Shown here: positions 42,633-50,445 of the stretch, in pieces
Layout: each line of letters begins with the position of its first letter
How positions within the stretch are numbered: the first letter of the stretch is position 1
From: Mycobacterium sp. 852002-10029_SCH5224772
GTDB lineage: Bacteria; Actinomycetota; Actinomycetes; Mycobacteriales; Mycobacteriaceae
Assembly: GCF_001667315.1 (NCBI RefSeq)
Contig: NZ_LZHT01000011.1
Span: forward strand, 49,001 to 113,000
Direction of reading: 5' to 3'
Length of the DNA: 64,000 bases
Notes under the pieces: model-generated
What the model was told of the DNA's origin: nothing
The model's database searches: none
The model's input: only the letters and a program-made list of their open reading frames with translations
Translations under genes and position numbers: made by a program

Positions 42633-42815
42633 TTACTCCTCGCCGAAGCGGTCGACGAGGTGGGAATTGACGCCGTCGGCGTCGAGTCGCCGCGCCACCA
42701 GATAGTCAAAAGGCCGGGTCAGGTCTTCGAAATACGTGGCGGGAAAGGCGTCGGGCAACCGAAAGTCCATCAGGTAGCCGATCTCGATCGGCTCGGCATT
42801 GCTTTCGTAGCTCAT
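42633..42815 (-). pseudogene. Internally deleted ABC-transporter substrate-binding protein
   Basis: The 60-residue frame is open from ATG to stop, but it reads like both ends of a protein of about 400 residues. MSYESNAEPIEIGYLMDF is the opening of cytosolic-looking Peripla_BP_6-type (branched-chain amino-acid-like) binding proteins of mycobacteria. From LTRPFDYLVARRLD on, the sequence equals the usual C-terminal end (YLVARRLDADGVNSHLVDRF). The junction is in frame. Translation is possible but the ligand-binding lobes are missing. The comparison relies on remembered family sequences. It ends four bases from the stop of the convergent LLM gene. Confidence 0.65.
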
Positions 42816-42825
42816 CGGGGCTCGG

Positions 42826-43614
42826 CTACTTCGGTTGGTTCGGGACGCCCGGGAACAGCTCACCCGCCGGCGGTTCGGTGGTCACCCAGCCACCCAGCTT
42901 CGTCACCAGGTGAGGCGCGAAAACCGCCCCGTAGAGGACGTTTCCGATGACGATCACGGCGACGACGGACAGGATCGAGGAGGTGACGCGATTCTTCGAC
43001 CTGTGCTGGGCCCACATCTCGATGACGTTGCGGCCTTGGGCGTCGGTCCGGCCCAGCAGGTAGGTGAAGAGCATCATCTGGATGCCCATCGCCAGGGAGT
43101 CGTAGAGCGGGTACTGGTGCAGGGTTCCCTCGCGGATCGCGAGCCCGGGAATCACGCGGCCGTAGTAGAACACGCCGAGCTTGGCGCCCAGGAACCCGTT
43201 GAAGAACAGCGCCCAGCAGAAGCCGACGATGAGACCGACCACCAACAGCGTTTGGGGCCTGCGCCAATGGAATTTAGCCGCCACCCATCGGCCCAGCGCA
43301 GCACCCGTCACGGCCGGCAACACGAAGTAGGAGATGTAACCGACGGGCACGAACAGGGGCAGGCCACCCCAGGTCATGTTCAGCGGCCACCACGACGGCA
43401 TGCGGGGGATGGCTGGTGGGAACTGTGCGTACATCGCCCAGTCGTAGGGCGCCTCGATCCACGAGAAAGACATCGCCGAGATGCACAGCAGCAGGAGTGG
43501 GTGCACGCGCCGCTGGCGCACGCTCAGGTAAATCCCGAGGAGGGTGAACGTGACGCCCCCGACGAGCGCGAAGCCGCTGGCCGCCTGCATCAGCGGCGTC
43601 ATCTGCGAGCTCAC
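42826..43614 (-). CDS. Spirocyclase AveC-like membrane protein
   Basis: The 262-residue protein has six to seven hydrophobic segments (GFALVGGVTFTLLGIYLSVR, PLFVPVGYISYFVLPAVTGA, LLVVGLIVGFCWALFFNGFL, SILSVVAVIVIGNVLYGAVF). The block SWIEAPYDWAMYAQFPP, with MPSWWPLNMTWGGLPLF, is the hallmark of AveC-like proteins of actinobacteria. Streptomyces AveC forms the spiroketal of avermectin; the mycobacterial members have no known reaction and often sit beside P450 genes, as here. Its GTG start overlaps the stop of a 36-residue membrane peptide gene. Confidence 0.85.
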   Translation of the reverse strand: MSSQMTPLMQAASGFALVGGVTFTLLGIYLSVRQRRVHPLLLLCISAMSFSWIEAPYDWAMYAQFPPAIPRMPSWWPLNMTWGGLPLFVPVGYISYFVLPAVTGAALGRWVAAKFHWRRPQTLLVVGLIVGFCWALFFNGFLGAKLGVFYYGRVIPGLAIREGTLHQYPLYDSLAMGIQMMLFTYLLGRTDAQGRNVIEMWAQHRSKNRVTSSILSVVAVIVIGNVLYGAVFAPHLVTKLGGWVTTEPPAGELFPGVPNQPK

Positions 43615-43721
43615 TGGTCGGCTCCTTGGCTCCGGCGTGCCTGTGGGTCGAAGCGCAGCACCAGCCCGAAGATCAGAACGATCAATCCGAACAGCGTGCC
43701 GAGCATGATGACAGCGCCCAC
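43611..43721 (-). CDS. 36-residue single-pass membrane peptide
   Basis: A GTG at 43721 opens MGAVIMLGTLFGLIVLIFGL followed by VLRFDPQARRSQGADQ, one hydrophobic helix with a positively charged tail expected in the cytosol. Its TGA overlaps the GTG of the AveC-like gene (GTGA), so translation is coupled. Size and coupling suggest an accessory subunit of the AveC-like membrane protein. It is the first gene after the operator at 43758. Confidence 0.6.
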   Translation of the reverse strand: MGAVIMLGTLFGLIVLIFGLVLRFDPQARRSQGADQ

Positions 43722-43757
43722 GGTCGCACCCCTTCCCGATTCGAGCTCGACTCGTTA

Positions 43758-43773
43758 GATAGTGCACACTATC
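43758..43773. promoter_or_regulatory. Perfect palindromic operator between divergent tetR and AveC-like operon
   Basis: GATAGTG and CACTATC are seven-base arms around CA, extended outward as TTA on the left and CTAA on the right. It is 35 bp before the tetR GTG and 37 bp before the small membrane-peptide gene, the expected place for autoregulation and divergent control. Confidence 0.7.
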
Positions 43774-43807
43774 CTAAGAGCAGTCAACCATCGGGTGAGG
43801 AGGCAAC

Positions 43808-44479
43808 GTGGCCCAGCGGCCGAGCGGCACGAAGCGCAGTGCGGCGCAGGCATCTGCTTCATCGGCCTCGGTGCGCCGGCCCCGCGGCGCCCCGCGCAAG
43901 CTGCTGCTCGACACCGCGCGGGCACGCTTCGCCCGGCAGGACTACCGCAGCACGACGACGCGTGAAATCGCCCAGGCCGCAGGCGTTACCGAGCACCTGT
44001 TGTTTCGTCACTTCGGCTCCAAGGCCGCGCTGTTTCGCGAGGCGCTCGTGCTGCCCTTCACCGATTTCGTCGAGGAATTCCGCCGGACCTGGCAGTCGGT
44101 CGTGCCCGAGGAGACCGACGAGGAGGAGCTGGCGCGCCGCTTTGTCGGGCAGCTCTACGACGTGTTCGTCGAACATCAAGGTCTGCTGCTGACCCTGATG
44201 GCATCCGAGGCGCTCAGCGAGGAAGAAAAGGCCGACGCCGGCATCGCCGAGATCCGGCAGGCCATCACGGCGCTCGGTCAGATCAGCGCCGAAGGCATGC
44301 ACCTGCGGGGTCTGCGCTCGGACCATCCCGACCTGCCCGCCCACTCGACGGTGGCGATGATCGCCGGCATGGCGGCGTTGCGGTCGACCTACTTCGGCAC
44401 CGAGCCGCCGCCGAGGGAGACCATCGTCGACGAACTCATCCAGGCAATCCTGCACGGCTTCCTGCACAGGAACGGCTGA
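43808..44479 (+). CDS. TetR-family transcriptional regulator
   Basis: The 223-residue protein has a charged 30-residue N-terminal extension, then the TetR DNA-binding domain: LLLDTARARFARQDYRSTTT, REIAQAAGVTEHLLFRHFGS with the recognition helix, and KAALFREALVLPF. The ligand domain is helical and contains HQGLLLTLMASEALSEEEKA. Start is GTG at 43808. It is divergent from the AveC-like operon across a perfect palindrome and directly upstream of the P450 gene. It probably represses this catabolic group and responds to its substrate. Confidence 0.9.
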   Translation: MAQRPSGTKRSAAQASASSASVRRPRGAPRKLLLDTARARFARQDYRSTTTREIAQAAGVTEHLLFRHFGSKAALFREALVLPFTDFVEEFRRTWQSVVPEETDEEELARRFVGQLYDVFVEHQGLLLTLMASEALSEEEKADAGIAEIRQAITALGQISAEGMHLRGLRSDHPDLPAHSTVAMIAGMAALRSTYFGTEPPPRETIVDELIQAILHGFLHRNG

Positions 44480-44515
44480 GCCGTTCAATCCGTCACCGCA
44501 CCAGAGGAATTGGTA

Positions 44516-45721
44516 ATGACAGGCACCAGCACGATCGATTTGTACTACGACCCCTTCGACTCCGCCATCGACGACAACCCCTACCCGGTGTGGAAGCGCA
44601 TGCGCGAGGAAGCGCCACTGTATTACAACGAGAAGTACAACTTCTACGCGCTGAGCCGCTACGAGGACGTGGCGCGCGAATTGCCCAACTGGCAGACCTA
44701 CCGGTCCGGCCGGGGGACCACCGCCGACATCCTGTTCGCCAATATCGAAGTGCCGCCCGGCATTTTGCTGTTCGAGGATCCTCCGTTGCACGATCTGCAT
44801 CGCCGGTTGCTGTCGCGCGTTTTCACCCCGCGGCGCATGCTGGCCGTGGAGGATCTGGTGCGCGGCTTCTGCGTCCGCGAGCTTGACCCGCTGGTCGGCG
44901 CCGACGGCTTCGACTTCATCGCCGATCTCGGGGCCATGATGCCGATGCGGACCATCGGCTACCTGTTGGGCATCCCGGAGGCCGATCAAGAGAAGATCCG
45001 GGACCGCAGCGTCGCCAACATCGAATTGTCCAAGGACAGCGACCCCGCCGCGGTCGATGCGAACATCTTCGCGAATTCCATTGCCCTGTTCGCCGAGTAC
45101 ATCGAATGGCGGGCCAGTCATCCATCCGACGACCTGATGACCGAGCTGTTGCGGGCCGAGATCGACGAACCCGACGGGACCCGGCGCCCGCTGTCGCGCA
45201 CCGAGGTCCTGGCCTACACCGCCATGATCGCCGGCGCCGGGAACGAGACGACCGCCCGGCTCATCGGGTTCATGGGACAGCTGCTGTCGGATCACCCCGA
45301 ACAGCGCCGCGAACTCGTCGCCGACCCGTCCCTGATCCCCGGCGCGATCGAGGAGACGCTGCGCTTCGAACCCCCGTCGCCGGTCCAGGCACGCTATGTG
45401 GCGCAGGACGCCGAGCAGTATGGCCGCGTGGTCCCCGAGGGGTCATTCATGTTGCTGCTCAACGGTTCCGCCAACCGCGACCCGCGTCGGTTTGCCGATC
45501 CGGACCGCTACGACATCCACCGGCAGGCGGGCGGCCACCTCAGCTTTGGGCAGGGCCTGCACTTCTGCCTGGGCTCGGCACTGGCCCGGATGGAAGGGCG
45601 GGTGGCCTTCGAAGAGGTGCTGAAGCGTTGGCCGGACTGGGACGTCGACTACGCCAACGCCGAGCGCGCGCACACCGCGAGCGTGCGCGGATGGGCACGC
45701 CTGCCGGTGGTCACTCGGTGA
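44516..45721 (+). CDS. Cytochrome P450
   Basis: The 401-residue soluble P450 has the I-helix oxygen-activation motif MIAGAGNETTARLIGFMG, the K-helix ExxR in AIEETLRFEPPSPVQ, and the haem loop HLSFGQGLHFCLGSALARME with the proximal Cys. It starts at ATG 44516 with AGAGGA before it. Bacterial P450s need a ferredoxin; the nearest is encoded at 59729, which is too far to infer pairing. The surrounding AveC-like, LLM and TetR genes suggest oxidation of a terpenoid, steroid or lipid. The gene ends in a convergent arrangement with a tandem 30-bp repeat behind it. Confidence 0.95.
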   Translation: MTGTSTIDLYYDPFDSAIDDNPYPVWKRMREEAPLYYNEKYNFYALSRYEDVARELPNWQTYRSGRGTTADILFANIEVPPGILLFEDPPLHDLHRRLLSRVFTPRRMLAVEDLVRGFCVRELDPLVGADGFDFIADLGAMMPMRTIGYLLGIPEADQEKIRDRSVANIELSKDSDPAAVDANIFANSIALFAEYIEWRASHPSDDLMTELLRAEIDEPDGTRRPLSRTEVLAYTAMIAGAGNETTARLIGFMGQLLSDHPEQRRELVADPSLIPGAIEETLRFEPPSPVQARYVAQDAEQYGRVVPEGSFMLLLNGSANRDPRRFADPDRYDIHRQAGGHLSFGQGLHFCLGSALARMEGRVAFEEVLKRWPDWDVDYANAERAHTASVRGWARLPVVTR

Positions 45722-45732
45722 GTTTGCGGCCG

Positions 45733-45792
45733 CGAACGTGACTACAGCGTCACGCTCGGCGTCGAATGTGACTACTGCGTCACGCTCGGCGT
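45733..45792 (+). repeat. Two tandem 30-bp repeats between convergent genes
   Basis: Units at 45733-45762 and 45763-45792 both contain GTGACTAC, then CGTCACGCTCGGCGT, and differ at two positions. Each has a GTGAC/GTCAC inverted repeat inside. They fill almost the whole gap between the P450 stop and the convergent hydrolase stop and may end transcription. Confidence 0.85.
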
Positions 45793-45794
45793 GG

Positions 45795-46793
45795 CTAGGA
45801 CGCGCTCGACTCGCTCTGGTCCACCAACACCGCGCCGTCGGGCTGGTTTCCTAGCGTCTGCAGTGGGATGTCCTCGCCCTGGGCGGTGAGGCGCACGATC
45901 TGGGCCAGTTGCGCCGGGGCGTCGCACTGCAGATAGTGGTCGGCGCCCGGAACCACCCAGTAGCGGTTGCGGCCTGGCTTGTTCTTCAGATACGTCTGCC
46001 AGACGTGGTTGGGGACCCGCAACGGTGCCACGTTGTCGTGCAGGCCCCACACCACGGTGGTGTTGACGTCGCTCTCGGAAAGCGCCTCCAGCCAACTGGT
46101 TTCGTCGGCGGCGCGCTCGTGGAGGTATTGAATCGTGTCGGGCAGTACCCGGATTCCGTCGTTGTGGGCGAAGCATTTGGCCAGCGCAGCGATCTCCGGA
46201 TCGTCCAATGTCCGCCGCGGCATGAAGATGCTGGCGCCCATGCCGGCTGCCAGCATCTCCGGCGTCACCGCCGCGGCGGTGGCCCGCGCGGTCGCGGGAT
46301 CAAGCAGCGCGGCCTGGAACGCGGTGAGATTCGAAAGCGGAAGGTAGATATTGGCATTCGTCACGATCAGGTCGGCGGGCACGGCCGGCGGATCCAGGGC
46401 GGCCAGCATGCCCAGCGCGATCATGCCGACGCTGCTGCCGCGGTCGTGGGTGAGCATGCGGTAGTCGGTGAGCTGCCACACCTCGGTGATGGCGTAGACC
46501 AGCAGACGCGCGTCGTCGTAGAGCGAGTACACATAGGGCTCGGGCGGTTTGTCGGAGAGCCCGTAGCCGGGAAAGTCCAGCAGGTAGATGTCGAACTCCG
46601 CGCCCAGCTCGGCGGTCAGGGCGAAGTAGTCGATGCTCGACGTCGGAAAGCCGTGCACCAGCACCAGCGCGGGCGCGCCGGGAGTGCCGCAACGGCGACT
46701 GAACACCGCGACTTCTCGGGCATCGTTGGCCGCGGTGGACGACCGCCAACGAAGTTCCGTGCCGCCCTCTTGCCACTGCGCGAAGATGTCCAA
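45795..46793 (-). CDS. Alpha/beta hydrolase, epoxide hydrolase/haloalkane dehalogenase-like
   Basis: The 332-residue protein has the oxyanion motif LVHGFPTSSIDYFAL, DFPGYGLSDKP, the nucleophile elbow MLTHDRGSSVGMIALGML with Asp in place of Ser, WGLHDNVAPLRVPNHVW, and VPGADHYLQCDAPAQLA with the catalytic His. The Asp nucleophile points to epoxide hydrolase-type chemistry rather than an esterase. A TTG at 46793 is the best start, because it directly precedes DIFAQWQEGGTELRWRS; no ATG or GTG lies near. It is convergent to the P450. Confidence 0.85.
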   Translation of the reverse strand: MDIFAQWQEGGTELRWRSSTAANDAREVAVFSRRCGTPGAPALVLVHGFPTSSIDYFALTAELGAEFDIYLLDFPGYGLSDKPPEPYVYSLYDDARLLVYAITEVWQLTDYRMLTHDRGSSVGMIALGMLAALDPPAVPADLIVTNANIYLPLSNLTAFQAALLDPATARATAAAVTPEMLAAGMGASIFMPRRTLDDPEIAALAKCFAHNDGIRVLPDTIQYLHERAADETSWLEALSESDVNTTVVWGLHDNVAPLRVPNHVWQTYLKNKPGRNRYWVVPGADHYLQCDAPAQLAQIVRLTAQGEDIPLQTLGNQPDGAVLVDQSESSAS

Positions 46794-46837
46794 GCTGTCA
46801 GCCTTTCAGAGGAGGGAGCGGCAGACAACCACGACGC

Positions 46838-47350
46838 CTACGGGCATGTCACGTGGATTCCGAATCTGACCTCGCGCGCACCGCTTTGACCCGGTGTGGT
46901 CGCCTGGCCCGTTCCGGTGATCGTGTAGCTCTTGCCATCCTTGGTCGCCTGGACCTGAGTCGGCGAATTGGTCCCCTGATAGGGCAGCTGATACTGGCCG
47001 TTGTCGAGCTTGAGCGAAATCGCGAAGCCGTCGACGGTGGGCGGGCGTTCGTCCGACACGGCCACCGACACCGACGCCGCATCATCGCGCACGGTGATAC
47101 GGGTGGTGAGGTCTCCCGATTCCGGCGGCGACGCATTCGGCTGGGCCGCCGAGCTGATGCAGTCGACTGCGGCGATCATCGTGTGCTTGTTCCCATCGAT
47201 CATCACGGTCGTGCTCGTCAAAGCAGGAGTCGAACTCGTGGGGGCCGCCGGGTGACTTTCCTTGCCGGAACAGGCCGGCAGACTCGCCCCCAGCGCCACT
47301 ACGCCGAGCGCGGCGGCCACACGAACGATGCCCCGCTGAAGGTTTGTCAT
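46838..47350 (-). CDS. LpqH/19-kDa-family lipoprotein
   Basis: The 170-residue protein has a lipoprotein signal peptide (GIVRVAAALGVVALGASLPA followed by Cys 27) and a Ser/Thr/Pro linker. The domain is typical of the mycobacterial 19-kDa antigen family: TVMIDGNKHTMIAAVDCISS, then GDLTTRITVRDDAASVSVAV and a final FGIHVTCP with the second conserved Cys. It should be an outer-face membrane lipoprotein. Relatives such as LpqH and LppE bind TLR2 or hydrophobic ligands; the role here is not known. Confidence 0.87.
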   Translation of the reverse strand: MTNLQRGIVRVAAALGVVALGASLPACSGKESHPAAPTSSTPALTSTTVMIDGNKHTMIAAVDCISSAAQPNASPPESGDLTTRITVRDDAASVSVAVSDERPPTVDGFAISLKLDNGQYQLPYQGTNSPTQVQATKDGKSYTITGTGQATTPGQSGAREVRFGIHVTCP

Positions 47351-47394
47351 ATCGGTCCTCCGCTAGACGGTCATGAGGACTATAAACCTGCCCG

Positions 47395-48123
47395 TTACGG
47401 CCACGCTTCCCAGCTGATCATGCTGCGCAGCGGCCCGGCGAACACGGGCCGCACGGCCGTTGAACGCCAACGCTCTTCGATGAGGGGAGCCAGCGCGTCG
47501 ATGGTGGCCAGCGGATCCTCGTCGAGGTAGACGACGCTGATGTACTGGTGGTCGGTTCGCCACCCTCGCGGCAGGTGGCTCCACCCGGCGCTGGACCCGA
47601 ATGTCCACGCGCCGGCCGTGCCCGGTGTCGCGAGCAGCGCCGGATAGTGCTGGGCGTGCAGCCATTGCAGCCAGTCGTCCGGGCGACCGTCGGTGGGCTC
47701 CTCGACGATCAGCACGATGCCGCGGTGCGGCCGAAACGGCACCACCTCCGGCGAGATCAACGCGTGCGGCGAGGACCGCCACTGCAGCAGGCGCAGGCCG
47801 GCCACTTGCAGCGACGGCCGCACGACGGGAAAGCGGCCGTTGTCGCGCAACGCGCGCCCGAGGGTGACGAAGTCGTCGAAGGTCTCTTCGACCGGGTCGG
47901 CGACCAAATAGTGCACCGCGTTGCCGATTTCGCCCAGCGGACCGTGGGCGGCGAGGCGGTGGTCGGCGTAATCGCCGTCGGCGACCCAGCGCAACCCGTG
48001 CACGATGCCCGGCAGCTGGTATTGCTCGGGCATGTGATCCAGCAGGTGCCAGCGAAGATACTCACCATCGTCATCGGGCGGTGCGGCGGCGGTGAGGCTG
48101 AAAATGCCTGCCTTGACGCGCAT
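47395..48123 (-). CDS. Hypothetical protein, EthD/dimeric-barrel-like repeats
   Basis: The 242-residue protein has two similar halves: DDDGEYLRWHLLDHMPEQYQ with GIVHGLRWVADG, and DDWLQWLHAQHYPALLATPG with TAGAWTFGSSAG. Each contains a His-rich helix (HLLDHMPEQ, HAQHYPALL) like EthD or stress-responsive A/B barrel domains. This resemblance is inference. Its ATG overlaps the stop of the upstream LLM gene (TAATG), and it ends a three-gene operon with the LLM oxidoreductase and an SDR, so it may be a small catabolic enzyme. Confidence 0.65.
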   Translation of the reverse strand: MRVKAGIFSLTAAAPPDDDGEYLRWHLLDHMPEQYQLPGIVHGLRWVADGDYADHRLAAHGPLGEIGNAVHYLVADPVEETFDDFVTLGRALRDNGRFPVVRPSLQVAGLRLLQWRSSPHALISPEVVPFRPHRGIVLIVEEPTDGRPDDWLQWLHAQHYPALLATPGTAGAWTFGSSAGWSHLPRGWRTDHQYISVVYLDEDPLATIDALAPLIEERWRSTAVRPVFAGPLRSMISWEAWP

Positions 48124-48995
48124 TACGGGGAATCGCCGGTCGGGGGATGGAGTTCGGCAAGCGCCTGCAGATTTTCCAGGTAATGCGGCAGCGAGGCGTG
48201 GCGGAACGCGGCGCTGACGATGGTCGCGCCGTGCGCGGCGGTCTCGCCGAGCAGGTCCCGGGTCCGCTCCGGCTCGCCGATCGGGTCCAGCAGTGCGGGA
48301 GGGGGCAGGACGACGTCGAATCCGGGACCAAACTCGAAGCGGCTGAGCCAGTCTCGCGCCTGGTCCAGGCTCACGTTGAAGGGCGCCCAGCCGTCGGCCA
48401 GTGTCGCGGCGCGCCGCAGCGATCGCAGCGTTCGCCCACCGATCCAGATGGGGACGTGGTCTTGGACCGCGCAGGGATCGACGACCATGCCGCCGAAGGA
48501 ATAGAACTCGCCCCGGTAGGCGGGTTCGGGCACCGACAGCGAGGCGCGCAGTGCCCGCAGCGCGTCGTCGGCGCGCCGGCCGCGGTCGTCGAAGGGCTCG
48601 CCGAGCAGATCGAACTCGTCTTTGAGGCTGCCGACGCCAACCCCCAGGATCAGCCTGCCGCCGCTGACCTGGTCCAGGGTGCCGTAGCGTTTGGCGATCT
48701 CGAGCGGATGGTGGTAGCCGAGCACCAGCACGTTGGTGGCCAACCGAATTCGTCGGGTGCGCGCGGCCAGGTAGCCGAAGGTCGCCAGCGGATCCCAATA
48801 GCGGGTGCCGCGGCGGCCCCGCTCGGCCGCGGGCAGCGCAACGTGCTCGCTGCAGGTCAGGTGGTGATACCCGAGCCGATCGGCGGCCTCGGCGATCTGT
48901 GCCAGGTCCTCGATGGTGGCGTGCTTCTCCCAGTCGCCGCTGCTCCGGGGGAACATCGTCACCACCGGGGTGGCCACGGACAGTTTGGCACTCAT
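48123..48995 (-). CDS. LLM-class F420-dependent oxidoreductase
   Basis: The 290-residue protein starts MSAKLSVATPVVTMFPRSSG. It carries DRLGYHHLTCSEHVALPA, WDPLATFGYLAARTRRIRLA and TNVLVLGYHHPLEIAKRYGT, then GRLILGVGVGSLKDEFDLLG, a complete F420-type luciferase-like barrel (TIGR03619-like). The C-terminal barrel holds VPIWIGGRTLRSLRRAATLA. It is coupled on both sides: ATGA overlap with the SDR upstream and TAATG with the gene downstream. The operon is divergent from a TetR/P450 pair, suggesting one pathway. Confidence 0.9.
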   Translation of the reverse strand: MSAKLSVATPVVTMFPRSSGDWEKHATIEDLAQIAEAADRLGYHHLTCSEHVALPAAERGRRGTRYWDPLATFGYLAARTRRIRLATNVLVLGYHHPLEIAKRYGTLDQVSGGRLILGVGVGSLKDEFDLLGEPFDDRGRRADDALRALRASLSVPEPAYRGEFYSFGGMVVDPCAVQDHVPIWIGGRTLRSLRRAATLADGWAPFNVSLDQARDWLSRFEFGPGFDVVLPPPALLDPIGEPERTRDLLGETAAHGATIVSAAFRHASLPHYLENLQALAELHPPTGDSP

Positions 48996-49774
48996 CCCTG
49001 CATGTATCCCCCGGCGTCGACGGGAATCGATTGACCGGTGATGGTGCGGCTTTCGTCGCTCGCCAAGAACAACGCCAGGTTCGCGATGTCCTCCGGCGAG
49101 GAGATATCCTGCAGCGCAACGCCTTTGAGTTGTCTTGCGCGTACAGTTTCGACGTCGGCGCCTTGCTCGTCGGCGGTGCGTTGCACCCACTTGCGCCACA
49201 GGTCGGTGTCGATGGCGCCGGGCACGATGCAGTTGCACCGGATGCCGTGCGGGCCGACCTCGAGGGCGACGGCCTTGGTGAACGCCCGCAGTGACGCCTT
49301 GGCGGTGACGTAGTGCGTCTTGCGCACCATGCCGGAATAACTGACTGTGGAGGAGAAATTCAGGATGACGCCGCGGCGGCGCTGCAACATCGACTGGTTG
49401 AGCACCTCGCGGGTGCACAGCATCGCGGCGGTGACGTCGATGGCGATGGTGTCGTTCCAGTTGTCCAGCGTCTGTTCCCAGATCCACCGGTCCTGGCCGG
49501 GAGCGGCGGCGTTGTTGCACAGGATGTCGACCTGGCCGAACTCTTCGACCGCCCGCGCCACCATGGCCGCGACGTCGTTCTCGTCGGTCACGTCGGCGCG
49601 CATGGCGATGGCCCCGGGGCCGGCTGCCCGCGCGGCCGCGCGGACCAGCTCTTCGCGCCGCGCCGCCAGCAGCACCTGGGCGCCCTCACGCACGAATAAC
49701 GCGCCCAGCACGGGCCCCAGGCCGGTGCTGGCCCCGGTGATGATCGCGACCTTGCCGTCGAGCCGGCCGGTCAT
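48992..49774 (-). CDS. Short-chain dehydrogenase/reductase (SDR)
   Basis: The 260-residue classical SDR shows AIITGASTGLGPVLGALF (cofactor loop), NNAA in ILCNNAAAPGQD, the catalytic Ser in ILNFSSTVSYSG, and the Tyr-x3-Lys motif YVTAKASLRAFTKA. The C-terminus SIPVDAGGYMQG is canonical. An Ala-Ala-Arg-Arg after the second strand suggests NADP preference. It probably oxidises or reduces an alcohol/ketone in the same pathway as the LLM enzyme it overlaps. It is divergent from the TetR gene at 49873. Confidence 0.92.
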   Translation of the reverse strand: MTGRLDGKVAIITGASTGLGPVLGALFVREGAQVLLAARREELVRAAARAAGPGAIAMRADVTDENDVAAMVARAVEEFGQVDILCNNAAAPGQDRWIWEQTLDNWNDTIAIDVTAAMLCTREVLNQSMLQRRRGVILNFSSTVSYSGMVRKTHYVTAKASLRAFTKAVALEVGPHGIRCNCIVPGAIDTDLWRKWVQRTADEQGADVETVRARQLKGVALQDISSPEDIANLALFLASDESRTITGQSIPVDAGGYMQG

Positions 49775-49808
49775 AACGTGGTCTTCCCAGACTGATTCAT
49801 GTCAGGGT

Positions 49809-49831
49809 AGATTCTAACAGTGCTCGAATCT
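49809..49831. promoter_or_regulatory. Possible operator between divergent SDR operon and tetR
   Basis: AGATTC (49809-49814) and GAATCT (49826-49831) form an inverted repeat with an 11-base spacer in the 98-bp divergent gap. The spacer is long for TetR proteins, so this is tentative. Confidence 0.35.
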
Positions 49832-49872
49832 GGCCCGAGTCGATCGGCCGCCGCGAGTAGGGGGGTGTCGCG

Positions 49873-50445
49873 GTGACAGCCGCGGTGCGCCGGCCCTATG
49901 GCGAACTCGACCGGGTCCGGGTGGTGGCCGCCCTGCGTGAGTTGGCCCGCCGCGTCGGTGTGCAGGGCGTGACGATGCGCGAGTTGGCGGCTGGGCTCGG
50001 CGCCGCGGTGCCCTCGGTGTACTACCACGTACCGGGCAAGCGGGCCGCCCTGGACCTGCTGGCCGAATCGGTGCTGGCCGACATTCCGGTCGTCGAGACG
50101 GGGGCGTGGGACACCCGGCTGAAAAATCTCTACTGCGCGGCCCGCGAAGTCATCCTTTCGGTGCCCGGCATTGCGGGCGTCCTGCAAGCCAACGGCGGCG
50201 GTGAATCCGCCCATCGGCTCGACACACTCAGCCGGTCGCTGCTCGCCGAGGCCGGCCTCACCAAACCGGTTGCAGCGGCGGCCCATTCGGTGTTGTACAC
50301 CTACCTGCTGGGCTCGGTCAGCCTGCAGGAGGCACGCCCGGCGCAACCCGGCAAGCGCCAGGCCGCCAACCACTTTCGCGCGGGCCTCGAGGTGATCATC
50401 GCCGGGATCAGGGCCTCGCGACAGGAAGGAACGGTGTCGTCTTGA
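49873..50445 (+). CDS. TetR-family regulator
   Basis: The 190-residue protein has a TetR-type DNA-binding domain with VVAALRELARRVGVQGVTMR, ELAAGLGAAVPSVYYHVPGK (recognition helix) and RAALDLLAESVLA. The ligand-binding half is short, with GIAGVLQANGGGESAHRLDT. Start is GTG at 49873. Its stop overlaps the TTG of the P450 gene (TTGA), so regulator and enzyme form one operon, divergent from the SDR-LLM operon. It is the likely local regulator. Confidence 0.88.
   Translation: MTAAVRRPYGELDRVRVVAALRELARRVGVQGVTMRELAAGLGAAVPSVYYHVPGKRAALDLLAESVLADIPVVETGAWDTRLKNLYCAAREVILSVPGIAGVLQANGGGESAHRLDTLSRSLLAEAGLTKPVAAAAHSVLYTYLLGSVSLQEARPAQPGKRQAANHFRAGLEVIIAGIRASRQEGTVSS

Noticed and set aside
43859..45295. 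A 478-codon minus-strand open frame spanning tetR and P450
   Set aside because: It covers two well-supported plus-strand genes and their junction and shows no domain.
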